DNA of 64,000 bases from an uncultured Pirellulales bacterium (GTDB lineage: Bacteria; Planctomycetota; Planctomycetia; Pirellulales; Thermoguttaceae), in contig CALLPE010000009.1 in the NCBI GenBank assembly GCA_938015445.1, positions 1-64,000 on the forward strand. The letters are read 5' to 3'. Below the pieces are notes generated by a model. The model ran no database searches and had not been told where the DNA came from. It saw nothing but the letters and a program-made list of their open reading frames with translations. Positions 37,096-45,381 of this stretch are shown in pieces; the first letter of the stretch is position 1; each line of letters starts with the position of its first letter. Position numbers and translations under genes: made by a program.

Positions 37096-37149
37096 GACGC
37101 CTGCCGCTTGCAATTATAAGAGGCCTACCGCTTGCAATAATTAGCGGCT
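37078..37149. repeat. 24-bp tandem triplication across a stop codon
   Basis: Three head-to-tail units (37078-37101, 37102-37125, 37126-37149; core CCGCTTGCAAT) begin with the last codons of the upstream gene, whose TAA (37093-37095) is in the first unit. A diverged fourth unit follows to about 37173. The remaining spacer to 37405 has no gene. Confidence 0.9.
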
Positions 37150-37405
37150 TACCCCTGGCAGTAGCAGGCGCGCAGACTGCCCCGCTGATAACGCCGAACA
37201 CATCGCCGGCTGGCCGACGGCGCGGCACCGACGGGGCCTGTGGTTGCTTACGGCATTCGGCATTTTGCTTGTTGTTGCATCGCCGGGTGGGATGCTAGAA
37301 TATCGGGCGGTTGTGTTGCCCCACTGGTTGCGCAAGCGTCGCAAGTTGGGCCGGGTCGTGCTTTCCTGCCTTAAATCACTGCTTTCCGCCAGAAGGAGTC
37401 GAGCA

Positions 37406-38470
37406 ATGTCGCACCAGTTCACTCGCCGCCAGTTTGTGCGCGATTCAGCCGTTGCCACAGCGGGGTTGGCCATCGGGTTGACGCCTACCTTTACCGTTCA
37501 CGCCAATAATCCAGAGAAGGCCGACACCAGCAAGATCCTCAATTACAACCCCGACATGGAATACCGCCGTTGTGGGAAAACGAACCTGATGATTTCGGCG
37601 GTATGTTTAGGGGGTCACTGGAAGCGCATCGACAAAGTGGCTCCCAAGCCGGCCGATTTCGAGAAGAACCGCTACGACGTGGTCACCCGCTGCATCGAGC
37701 GCGGAATCAACTACATCGATGCCTGCACCGGCGGCGAGGTGATGGCGTACTCCAAGGCCCTAAAGGGACGGCGCGAGCAGATGTATTTGGGTTATTCCTG
37801 GTACGAGAACGAAAGCCGCTTCGAGCAATGGCGATCGTTCGAGAAGCTCAAGGAGAGCTTCGAGCAAGGGCTGAAGAAGGCCGGCTTGGAATACGTCGAT
37901 CTGTGGCGCATCACGCTGCACGAGCAGAGCAGCCGCCATAGCGATGCCGAGATCGAAGCGGCCGCCAAGGCGCTGGAATGGGCCAAAAAGGCCGGACTGG
38001 CGCGCTTCACTGGCGTGTCGTCGCACGATCGCCCGCACATCAAGAAGATGATCGAAACTTACCCGCAACTAGAAGTGATCTGCACGCCCTACACGGCCAA
38101 GACCAAGGTGGTCAGCGACGAGAGCGGTCTTTGGGCAGCGATGCAGAAGCTGGACGTGGGCTGGTTCGGGATCAAGCCGTTTGCCAGCAATTCGATCTTC
38201 AAGGGCGATAGCTCGCCGCAAAGCCCCACCTTCGAAGACGACAACCGCATCGCCCGACTAGCCATCCGCTACATCCTGTGCAACCCGGCGATTACCGCCC
38301 CCATCCCCGGCCTGATTACCACCGAGCAAGTGGATAATGTGGCGCTGGCCGTCAAAGAACGCCGCGAGTTGGACCTCCGAGAGAAGGCGGAACTGGATCG
38401 GGCGATGGACCGCGCTTGGGCCAATTTGCCGCCTCACTATCAGTGGCTGAAAGACTGGGAGTACGTTTGA
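37406..38470 (+). CDS. Tat-exported aldo/keto reductase
   Basis: The 354-aa product starts with a twin-arginine signal (FTRRQFVRDSAVATAGLAIG; AAGGAG 7 nt before the ATG at 37406). The AKR barrel follows: MEYRRCGKTNLMISAVCLGG, GINYIDACTGGEVMAYSKAL where the usual catalytic Asp/Tyr pair lies (D in NYIDAC, Tyr in the ...AYSK segment), LEYVDLWRITLHEQ, GLARFTGVSSHDRP, and the NADP-site-like IPGLITTEQVDNVALAV. The substrate is unknown. It is 77 bp upstream of the tetraheme cytochrome, and the following three genes all face the same way, so a periplasmic redox cluster is plausible. Confidence 0.85.
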   Translation: MSHQFTRRQFVRDSAVATAGLAIGLTPTFTVHANNPEKADTSKILNYNPDMEYRRCGKTNLMISAVCLGGHWKRIDKVAPKPADFEKNRYDVVTRCIERGINYIDACTGGEVMAYSKALKGRREQMYLGYSWYENESRFEQWRSFEKLKESFEQGLKKAGLEYVDLWRITLHEQSSRHSDAEIEAAAKALEWAKKAGLARFTGVSSHDRPHIKKMIETYPQLEVICTPYTAKTKVVSDESGLWAAMQKLDVGWFGIKPFASNSIFKGDSSPQSPTFEDDNRIARLAIRYILCNPAITAPIPGLITTEQVDNVALAVKERRELDLREKAELDRAMDRAWANLPPHYQWLKDWEYV

Positions 38471-38547
38471 CCGACGCTGCCTGCCGGCCGACTGGCTGTG
38501 CAGGCCTTCTTGTTTCTCTGCGACGCATCTTCCTTAGCAACGCAACC

Positions 38548-39231
38548 ATGAAGCTTATTGCAAGCCGGATTATCCTGACGGCAACAGTGACGCTATGCGC
38601 AGTCGCGGCCGTGTGGTTAGCAGGTAAACACGGGGGACAGTGTGCTCCGCTGGGGCCGAGCGCAGCCTTCGGCCGCGCAGATGAACCCGCTGAGAATCCT
38701 GTTGCAAAAAGTATGCCGCCGGGTGAGGCCCCGAAAAACCATCCCGGCAAGCCGCCGCCTTTGCAGATCGACAAAGGCGCGCCGCTATTGCTCGAAGAGC
38801 CGCCGCAGTCGCCCCAAAGGAAAGCTTTCGCCCAGAACGAAGCCTGCTACGTATGCCACGAGAATTACCGCGAAGAATCCTTTGCCGATTACCACGCTCG
38901 GGCCGAGGTGGGCTGCATAAAGTGCCATGGCGAGTCGGTGGCGCACCGCGGCGACGAGTCGAACCTGACTCCGCCGGAAATCATGTTTCCGCCCGAGGCG
39001 ATCGAGAAGAACTGCAAGGCTTGCCACGATACCCACGATGCTCCCGCGGCCAAGGTAATCGCCTTGTGGCTTGAAAGATGTCAGAACCGTAGCAGTCCGA
39101 AAGAACTGCTCTGCACCGATTGCCACGGCGAGCACCGGTTGGCGGTGCGAACAATCGTATGGGACAAACGCACCGGCAAGTTGCTGCGCAAACCACAACA
39201 ATTCGGCAATGCCGACTCCAGAGCCGAGTGA
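38548..39231 (+). CDS. Secreted or membrane-anchored tetraheme cytochrome c
   Basis: The 227-aa product begins with a signal/anchor (MKLIASRIILTATVTLCAVA). Four CXXCH heme c motifs, CYVCH, CIKCH, CKACH and CTDCH, lie in the C-terminal half (about residues 105-190), preceded by a Pro-rich linker. It should carry electrons in the periplasm. No NapC-type domain is evident and the partner is unknown. It starts 77 bp after the Tat aldo/keto reductase and ends about 100 bp before the Tat Gfo/Idh/MocA gene. The Gfo/Idh/MocA protein would normally use NAD(P), so electron flow between the two is speculative. Confidence 0.85.
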   Translation: MKLIASRIILTATVTLCAVAAVWLAGKHGGQCAPLGPSAAFGRADEPAENPVAKSMPPGEAPKNHPGKPPPLQIDKGAPLLLEEPPQSPQRKAFAQNEACYVCHENYREESFADYHARAEVGCIKCHGESVAHRGDESNLTPPEIMFPPEAIEKNCKACHDTHDAPAAKVIALWLERCQNRSSPKELLCTDCHGEHRLAVRTIVWDKRTGKLLRKPQQFGNADSRAE

Positions 39232-39331
39232 GCGTGGCAGTTGTACGAGTTCAATGGGCACCCCTGGGCGCGGGTGCAGGAAAGGGACTTTCAAAACAAC
39301 TCCTACTACTTTAAGAGGCGGGGATGCGCAC

Positions 39332-40684
39332 ATGGCACCGACTGGAACACTGTCGCGACGCAAGTTTTTGGAGAGCAGCGCTGTGTTGTCGGCCTGTTGG
39401 GCCGCGCCTTATGTCCTAAGCGCCGGGGCGCTGGGGGCTGACAACCAGCCGCCGCCCAGCGAGCGGATCGGCGTTGCTCTGATCGGCTGCGGGGGCATGG
39501 GAATGGGCAATCTGGCCAACTGCGCCCGTTATCCCGATGTTGTGGTAGTGGCCGTTTGCGACGTCTGGCAGCAGCGCCGCGAGGCCGCGTTGGCCAAGTA
39601 CGAGAAAACGGCTAAAGCATATCGCGACTATCGGGAGGTGTTGGCCCTGAAGGAGGTCGACGGGGTGATAATCGCCAGCCCGCCTCACTGGCACGCGCTG
39701 CAAACGATCGAAGCCTGCGAGGCCGGCAAAGACGTGTACGTGCAAAAGCCGATGACCATCTATCTGGACGAGGCCTTGGCAGTCCGCCGCGCAGCCGAGC
39801 AGCATCGACGCGTCACGCAGGTGGGCACGCAAATCCACGCTGGCGAGAACTACCGGCGCGTGGTGGAGTGGGTGCGATCGGGCCGGTTGGGAAAGATCAG
39901 CGTGGTGAGGACGTTTTTGGCGGGCAACCAGGGCGAGGAGGGCATCGGACACGCGCAGCCGGGCGATCCGCCGCCGGGAATGGACTGGAACTTGTGGTGC
40001 GGACCAGCGCCGCTGCGGCCCTACAACCCCCTGATGTGCGCCAACGCCAGCACCAACTGTTCGTTCATGGACTACAGCGGCGGATACACGCCCGGCATGG
40101 CGCCGCACATCATCGACCTGCCCTACTGGGCCTTGGAACTGGGATTCCCGCTGGTCACCAGCGCCGCTGGCGGCCGCTACGTAGTACGCGACTGCGGCGA
40201 CGCCTACGACACACAGGACGTGTTGTGGCAATTCCCCGACATGACGATGACCTGGATGCTTCATCTGTGCAATAGCTACGGATACGACTTGCAAGGGCCG
40301 GATAACAAAATCCGCCGCCGGTTGGGTGTCTACTTCCAGGGTGTAAACGGTACTTTGTTCGCCGACTATTCCACGCACAAGGTCGTCCCTGAAGGTGATC
40401 GCCTGAAAGACTTGCAGCCGCCAGAAAAGAGCATTCCGCCCTCGCCGGGGCACGAGCGGGAATGGCTCGACGCCATCCGCACCCGCCAGCAGCCAAGCTG
40501 CAACGTGTCGTATCATTACAAGCTGGACGCGGCCATCGGGCTGGCGAACATTTCGTACAAGTTGCAGCGGTCTGTCCGCTTTGATCCTGCTACCGAGAAA
40601 ATCGTCGGCGATGCAGAAGCTGCCCGACTGGCTCGTCCCGTGTACCGCGATCCCTGGAAATTCCCAGAAAAATACTTGACATAG
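39332..40684 (+). CDS. Tat-exported Gfo/Idh/MocA oxidoreductase
   Basis: The 450-aa product has a twin-arginine signal (SRRKFLESSAVLSACWAAPY) and a Rossmann domain with IGVALIGCGGMGMGNLANCA, IIASPPHWHALQTIEACEAG and KDVYVQKPMTIYLDEAL (the family's EKP motif appears as QKP). The C-terminal domain contains GTQIHAGENYRRVVEWVRSG, MDWNLWCGPAP and GGYTPGMAPHIIDLPYWAL. This Tat-exported type is abundant in planctomycetes; several glycosidases with NAD-dependent redox catalysis belong here, so a glycan-processing role is possible. The ATG at 39332 was chosen as it precedes the Tat motif directly. Confidence 0.88.
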   Translation: MAPTGTLSRRKFLESSAVLSACWAAPYVLSAGALGADNQPPPSERIGVALIGCGGMGMGNLANCARYPDVVVVAVCDVWQQRREAALAKYEKTAKAYRDYREVLALKEVDGVIIASPPHWHALQTIEACEAGKDVYVQKPMTIYLDEALAVRRAAEQHRRVTQVGTQIHAGENYRRVVEWVRSGRLGKISVVRTFLAGNQGEEGIGHAQPGDPPPGMDWNLWCGPAPLRPYNPLMCANASTNCSFMDYSGGYTPGMAPHIIDLPYWALELGFPLVTSAAGGRYVVRDCGDAYDTQDVLWQFPDMTMTWMLHLCNSYGYDLQGPDNKIRRRLGVYFQGVNGTLFADYSTHKVVPEGDRLKDLQPPEKSIPPSPGHEREWLDAIRTRQQPSCNVSYHYKLDAAIGLANISYKLQRSVRFDPATEKIVGDAEAARLARPVYRDPWKFPEKYLT

Positions 40685-41239
40685 AAGGATCACGGCGTTT
40701 TCCTTCTGCCGGTGGTCGTAGTGGAAACCGTTCGAGTCCTTAACAAACTACCTTCCCATCGGGCGGCTCGCCGTCGTGTTTGTCAGTGCTGTTCTGATTC
40801 GCCTTACAGTTGACCACTAGGCACTTAGCTGCACAGTTGGGCAAGCCAGCCGTGCGCCGCGCCGTTTGCCGACACAATACTGGCCGCCATCGCCTCGCAC
40901 CCGACTTAAACCCGCCATAAAATCTGGCCAGAAAAAACGCGGCGCTTGACGTATCGGAGGCAGCGCGGTAGGCTGACGAGTAATAAGCTGGCCGCCTGGC
41001 GGGCCATTTAATGCTCTTCTCATCCCACCGAGCACGGATGGTGTTGTTGCCCTATACGGCCCGCGGCCCTCCGGTCGTGACCCTCCTTTGTTTTGCCTTG
41101 TATGCCAATGATAGCACTTGTGGCCATTGGCAGTACGCCTTTGCCAGTTGCGGTACATCTGCGCCATTGGCATTACGTCATCGGTGGATATCTGGGGTTC
41201 TCGACCAATACTTTTCACAAACAACGAAGGAGTTTATGC
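40685..41239. other. 555-bp gene-free stretch with degenerate repeats, upstream of the Tat peptide gene
   Basis: No coding region fits. Just after the stop of the upstream gene a loose inverted repeat (AGAAGGA/TCCTTCT) may aid termination. At 41120-41182 three similar 20-23 bp units (GCCATTGGCAGTACG, GCCAGTTGCGGTACA, GCCATTGGCATTACG) stand in tandem. The promoter of the radical SAM cassette should lie here, but I cannot place it. Confidence 0.5.
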
Positions 41240-41671
41240 ATGTCTGAGACAAAACCGCGCAAGCACGCCGCGCGGCCGTCGGCGCAACCGAGGCGCGCCT
41301 TTTTGGCGAAGTCGGCTGGGATGGGCGCGTTCGCTTTGGCTCTAGAGGGGTTGCTTTACGGCAGTTCAACGGCTCAAGGAGCGGCGGATATCCGCATTGC
41401 CCCAGGCGGTCCAATTCGCGCAGGTGATGCGAAAATCACCGAGGCGCAAGCCGCCAGGCTGAACGCCGTCCACAACGTCGTCGAGATGGCGATGGAGTCC
41501 GGCGACATTCAGGCCGCACTTGCCAGGGCGGGCAAGAATCTCAGCGCCGAGGATAGGAACGGTCTGGCCCAGTTGACCCGCGAGGACCTTGCCGCGCTGA
41601 AAAGAATCCGGCAGAAGGTCAAAGCCCTCGGGCCGGAGCTTGCCGGCCTGAATGGAATTTTCGGCTGTTGA
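41240..41671 (+). CDS. Small Tat-signal protein, candidate substrate of the radical SAM enzymes
   Basis: The 143-aa product (ATG at 41240, AAGGAG 7 nt upstream) carries a twin-arginine signal (QPRRAFLAKSAGMGAFALAL, about residues 17-46). A mature part of about 95 residues follows, rich in Ala, Leu and charged residues, with helical stretches (AQAARLNAVHNVVEMAMESG, LTREDLAALKRIRQKVKALG) and ending GPELAGLNGIFGC. The terminal Cys is the only cysteine in the protein. The region is followed, after a hairpin, by three radical SAM/SPASM genes on the same strand, so I infer that this is their substrate, modified in the cytoplasm and exported folded by Tat. I recognise no known RiPP family. An unrelated exported protein that is only a neighbour is the alternative. 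Confidence 0.7.
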   Translation: MSETKPRKHAARPSAQPRRAFLAKSAGMGAFALALEGLLYGSSTAQGAADIRIAPGGPIRAGDAKITEAQAARLNAVHNVVEMAMESGDIQAALARAGKNLSAEDRNGLAQLTREDLAALKRIRQKVKALGPELAGLNGIFGC

Positions 41672-41860
41672 TGGCCCAGTGAGGGAGCCGACAGCGGAGT
41701 GGGCGGTCCCGTGCGGTTAGGTGTTCGCCGTTCACACGCCGCAAAGAAGAATGCGGGCTGTTAGTTACAGCTTATCGACGGCCGCGGAATCGGGTAGCGG
41801 TCGAAGAACCCTGGGCGAAGGAAGCTCTTTCCATTGCTGGGGACGCATTGCAAACCACGG

Positions 41861-41895
41861 GGAGGCGGGTTCGCCTTCACGACGAACCCGCCTTC
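41861..41895 (+). promoter_or_regulatory. Strong hairpin between the small Tat gene and the radical SAM genes
   Basis: The arms GGAGGCGGGTTCG (41861-41873) and CGAACCCGCCTTC (41883-41895) pair in full (13 bp including one G-T) around a 9-nt loop, with no T-run after it. In RiPP-type operons such a stem often limits read-through so that the precursor is made in excess of the enzymes. It lies in the 313-bp gap between 41672 and 41984, which otherwise has no gene. Confidence 0.6.
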
Positions 41896-41984
41896 AGTGA
41901 ATCTCTGTCCCTCACAGGGCGAAGGCGCAGTTGGACGGCAGCTCTGTTTTGGGTACGAAACACCGCGACAAACGGTCCACTCCT

Positions 41985-43067
41985 ATGGGCGGCACAATAA
42001 AATACGTGCTGACCGATCGCTGTAACGGTGCGTGCAGCTACTGCTTCATTCGCGGTCGTCTGCCCCACGGGTCGATGTCGCCGCAGGACGTAGTGAAGTC
42101 TTTCGATGTGCTTTGGCCCGCCTTTGAAAACCACTTCGATTGCGTTCATTTCTTCGGCGGCGAACCTACGTTGCGCATGGACCTGGTCGAGCTTGCCACC
42201 GAGATCGCACTGGAACGCTGCCGAGCGACCGGCCTCAAAGCTCCTACGGTTTTTATTTCCACCAACTGCTTGGAACTGAGCGACAGATTGCTGCATTTCC
42301 TGGTCAATCACCGCGAGCGAGTGCTTCTGATAACCAGCGTCGACGGTCCTGCTGATATTCATGACCACGGGCGGGGGGCGGGCAGTTATTCCCGCGTTGC
42401 AGCCAACGCCGCCCGGCTCCGTTCCGAAGGCATCCAGATATTCAACGTCACTGCCGTTTACGGGCAACCGGCATATCGTGCTGGGCTCAGTCCCTATCAA
42501 ATCGCGGAACAATTGGTCGCAGAGCTGGCCCCAGTGTCTATCACCTTCAACCTCCTACACACTAATCAAGCAAAGGAATCGCTGGAGCCGGATGTTTTCT
42601 ACAAACAGCTTTTCCGAGGCTACCGGGCGGCCTTGCAGGACTTACGCAGCACCGACCAGCGACGTCGGGCGGTCGCCGAGGCTTTCCTCCACATCGACCT
42701 GGCCCGTATGGGAGTGCAGAGGCCCTACTATTGCGACTTCGGAATCAGCAGCATCGCTGTTTTTCCGGGCGGCCTGGTGGATGTATGTTCCGACGTGCCG
42801 TTGTTCGGCATGACACCGCGGGCGTGTGTACACGATCCGGAGTTTCCGCGAAGGCTTTCGCAGTTGCGCGCCGAGGCGGAACAGCGCAACTGGAAATCGT
42901 CGGGCGCCGTCTGCCGCAGATGTTTTGCCGCGGGGAGCTGCCATCTGTGCCCATTCTGGCCGCCGCAACGTCGCGCGGCGCATTGTCAATTCCTAAGACG
43001 CAAACATGCCCTTTTGACCGGCGCGGCCGAGGGCGGCGACGAGTTTGCAGCGACTTGGAACGCATGA
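41985..43067 (+). CDS. Radical SAM/SPASM protein 1 of the Tat-peptide cassette
   Basis: The 360-aa product binds the radical SAM [4Fe-4S] cluster through C13-x3-C17-x2-C20 (CNGACSYC). The GGE motif is present (HFFGGEPTL). The C-terminal part has the SPASM pattern of further cluster ligands: C-x12-G-x4-C (PYYCDFGISS to VDVC), then CRRCFAAGSCHLC (C-x2-C-x5-C-x2-C) and a last Cys in AAHCQ. Such enzymes modify peptides or proteins by radical chemistry. I use the ATG at 41985 because the first Cys falls at residue 13 as in relatives; TTG 41931 and TTG 41949 are alternatives. Its stop lies 10 nt before the next gene, so the enzymes are a tight operon. Confidence 0.85.
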   Translation: MGGTIKYVLTDRCNGACSYCFIRGRLPHGSMSPQDVVKSFDVLWPAFENHFDCVHFFGGEPTLRMDLVELATEIALERCRATGLKAPTVFISTNCLELSDRLLHFLVNHRERVLLITSVDGPADIHDHGRGAGSYSRVAANAARLRSEGIQIFNVTAVYGQPAYRAGLSPYQIAEQLVAELAPVSITFNLLHTNQAKESLEPDVFYKQLFRGYRAALQDLRSTDQRRRAVAEAFLHIDLARMGVQRPYYCDFGISSIAVFPGGLVDVCSDVPLFGMTPRACVHDPEFPRRLSQLRAEAEQRNWKSSGAVCRRCFAAGSCHLCPFWPPQRRAAHCQFLRRKHALLTGAAEGGDEFAATWNA

Positions 43068-43077
43068 GGTGGCAGCT

Positions 43078-44253
43078 ATGCAAATGCTGTGGGACGTTAC
43101 CAATACCTGCAACCAGCGGTGCCGGCACTGCTACAACAGCCGATTCATCAATCAGCGACACTGCCCGGATTCGCCGTGGAACGACGTTGTGCACGAGCGG
43201 TTTAGACGCTTCATCGCGTTGAACGATGTGCATCTGGTGACGCTGGCTGGCGGCGAGCCGTTTACCCGCACGGACATCTTCCAGGTGATCGACGCCCTGG
43301 CCGGCGACGCAGGGGTGGCCGTGACGACCAACGCCACGCTTATCAGCGGATCGGTGGCCAAGCAGATCGCCCGCTCGCCGCTGGCGAAAGTGGCCGTGAG
43401 CCTGGAAAGCGCCGATGCGGCTGCTTACGACTGGAATCGCGGAGGCGTTTTTTTCGAGCGTTTTCGTGCCGGTTTGGCCCGGTTGTCTGACGCGCGCCGC
43501 AACGGCTCAGGCCGTTTCTGGCTGGAGTTGAGCGTCACGATCTTGCCGTGGTGTCTGAAAGACGAGCCGGACGTGACTGCGGTTTACGAGCTTGGCCGAC
43601 AGACCGGCTGCGACAGCATCTGTTACCAGTTTGCGAACTCGGCCGGGGTCGGTTGGGAATACCTGGCCGACGCGCGATACGTGGCACACATTGCCGGCGT
43701 CATTGCCCGGCTGAGCCGCCATTATCTTGATATCGTGACCACTCTGCAGTACAAGCGCTGCCTCGTCGATTATTGCAACGCGTGCTTTTCTGCCGATTTG
43801 CTAGGCGGCAAGACCCTTTGTCCGGCCGGCACGGAAGTCGTTTACATGGACAACCAACTGCGGCTCTTTCCGTGTATCTACCACAATGGCGGACCGCAAG
43901 ACAAACTGCGCATTGCCGCGGCCCTCGGTTGGGACGAGCAGGACGATGCAAACCATCTACGGAACATCGAACGCTTGGACCGATGTCCGCTTTTTGTGCG
44001 CTTCGACCAATTGAAGCGGAAGATCGCCGGCACAGCATATCGAGCGTGCCGGACGTGCCCCAATGATTCGCGGTGCTACAAGGTCTGTCCATACGATTAC
44101 ATACTCAACCGCAAGGTGGCTGTTAGAAATCTTGCCGGGGTATGCGAGCTGATTCGGCCGGCCATGGACGCCAACGCCGCCTCGCCTGTCGAAGCGGAGC
44201 AGGCCGGCCAGCGCGCCTCCAGGGCGGAGAATCCAGAATCCACTTGTCCGTGA
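43078..44253 (+). CDS. Radical SAM/SPASM protein 2 of the Tat-peptide cassette
   Basis: The 391-aa product has the cluster motif C11-x3-C15-x2-C18 (CNQRCRHC), GGE in TLAGGEPFTRTD, and a full SPASM set near the C-terminus: Cys pair around TEVVYMDNQLRLFP, then CRTCPNDSRCYKVC (C-x2-C-x5-C-x3-C) and a final Cys in AGVCELIR. The start at 43078 has GAGGTGG upstream; it begins 10 nt after the stop of enzyme 1. The pattern is the most canonical of the three SPASM sets. It probably installs a crosslink or other modification on the Tat protein at 41240; the exact reaction cannot be read from sequence. Confidence 0.87.
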   Translation: MQMLWDVTNTCNQRCRHCYNSRFINQRHCPDSPWNDVVHERFRRFIALNDVHLVTLAGGEPFTRTDIFQVIDALAGDAGVAVTTNATLISGSVAKQIARSPLAKVAVSLESADAAAYDWNRGGVFFERFRAGLARLSDARRNGSGRFWLELSVTILPWCLKDEPDVTAVYELGRQTGCDSICYQFANSAGVGWEYLADARYVAHIAGVIARLSRHYLDIVTTLQYKRCLVDYCNACFSADLLGGKTLCPAGTEVVYMDNQLRLFPCIYHNGGPQDKLRIAAALGWDEQDDANHLRNIERLDRCPLFVRFDQLKRKIAGTAYRACRTCPNDSRCYKVCPYDYILNRKVAVRNLAGVCELIRPAMDANAASPVEAEQAGQRASRAENPESTCP

Positions 44254-44277
44254 GTTGTATTGGGCCTGGGGCGGGCG

Positions 44278-45381
44278 ATGGTTTCCAAGGCGCTTTCCGA
44301 CTACAGCGAATGGTTCTACTGCCTGCGCGCAGGCCTGTTCCGCCGACGATGCTACGTGCAGATACATGTCACTACTCGGTGCCTGAACCGTTGCTCCGCT
44401 TGCTACTACCGCCTCAGAAACCAGGACCGGCAATCTGCCAATCAACTCAGCCTGGCGGAGATCATCGCCCTAATCGACGCCTGGCATCGGGCAGCCGAGT
44501 TGCATCACATGCCGATTACGGTCGATTTGACCGGCGGCGACCCGCTGTTGCATCCGGGCTTCTGGGATGTGTTGGAGCACCTGCGGCGGTCCGGGATAGA
44601 TTTCGGCCTCAAAGCCAATCCCCATCTGTTGGACAAGGCCACGGTCTTGCGCCTGGCCGATTTGGGGCTGAAACGTTTTCAACTCAGTCTGGACGGCGCC
44701 GGCCCTAACCATGACTTGATTAGGGGGTGCCGGGGCTTGTTCCGTACAACCATCAAGGCGATGCGTCTTCTGGCAAACGCCCGAATCACGCCGGTCGTGC
44801 GCTATACGGTCTCTGGCCGCAATTGCGACGATCTGGCGCGCCTTCAGCACCTGCTGCACGCAACAGGAATCCCCTGTAATCTTTCGGTTACACCGTTGGT
44901 GGATTTCGCCCACCACTCGAACAACCTTCCAGTGCAGGACCTGCTTGCAATCTATCGCGATCACGTTCGGCTGTTCGGCCGGCATCTGGCTGCGGGAAGC
45001 AGTTATCGCCTTTTCTACAAAGACCACCTGTTCTTTCCGTTGCTCCACCAAATGGGCGTCTTGTCGGACCAGTTTGTACGCGCCTGCGTCCGTGGCAGGC
45101 TGTCCATGCGTTGCACCATGTTCGAGCATGTGTACATCGTGGATGCAGACGGCACTTTGAAACTGTGCCAAAAGCTCCCAGAGGCTGTTCTCGGACCAGT
45201 ATCGGGACAAGACCTAGCCGTGCTTTTGGACGACTGCACCCACCGCTATCCGTTTGGCGTCTGCTTCAGCGCGGAATGTCGGCAATGCTATTACGAATAC
45301 CAGTGCTTCGGATGTCCCGCCCGAAAAAAGGCGGCCGGGGAAACTGCTTGTCCATTGTTTGTCGCCAATCATGGCCAGTAG
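44278..45381 (+). CDS. Radical SAM/SPASM protein 3 of the Tat-peptide cassette
   Basis: The 367-aa product has the cluster motif C35-x3-C39-x2-C42 (CLNRCSAC) after a longer N-terminal extension with the basic stretch LFRRRCYVQIHVTTR. The usual GGE appears as GGD (DLTGGDPLLHP). Its SPASM region has C-x12-G-x4-C (MRCTMFEHVY to LKLC) and CRQCYYEYQCFGC with a final Cys in ETACPLF. The ATG at 44278 is 24 nt after the stop of enzyme 2; TTG 44260 is in frame. All three enzymes are distinct sequences and not recent duplicates, which suggests three different steps or a division of labour on one substrate. Confidence 0.86.
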   Translation: MVSKALSDYSEWFYCLRAGLFRRRCYVQIHVTTRCLNRCSACYYRLRNQDRQSANQLSLAEIIALIDAWHRAAELHHMPITVDLTGGDPLLHPGFWDVLEHLRRSGIDFGLKANPHLLDKATVLRLADLGLKRFQLSLDGAGPNHDLIRGCRGLFRTTIKAMRLLANARITPVVRYTVSGRNCDDLARLQHLLHATGIPCNLSVTPLVDFAHHSNNLPVQDLLAIYRDHVRLFGRHLAAGSSYRLFYKDHLFFPLLHQMGVLSDQFVRACVRGRLSMRCTMFEHVYIVDADGTLKLCQKLPEAVLGPVSGQDLAVLLDDCTHRYPFGVCFSAECRQCYYEYQCFGCPARKKAAGETACPLFVANHGQ

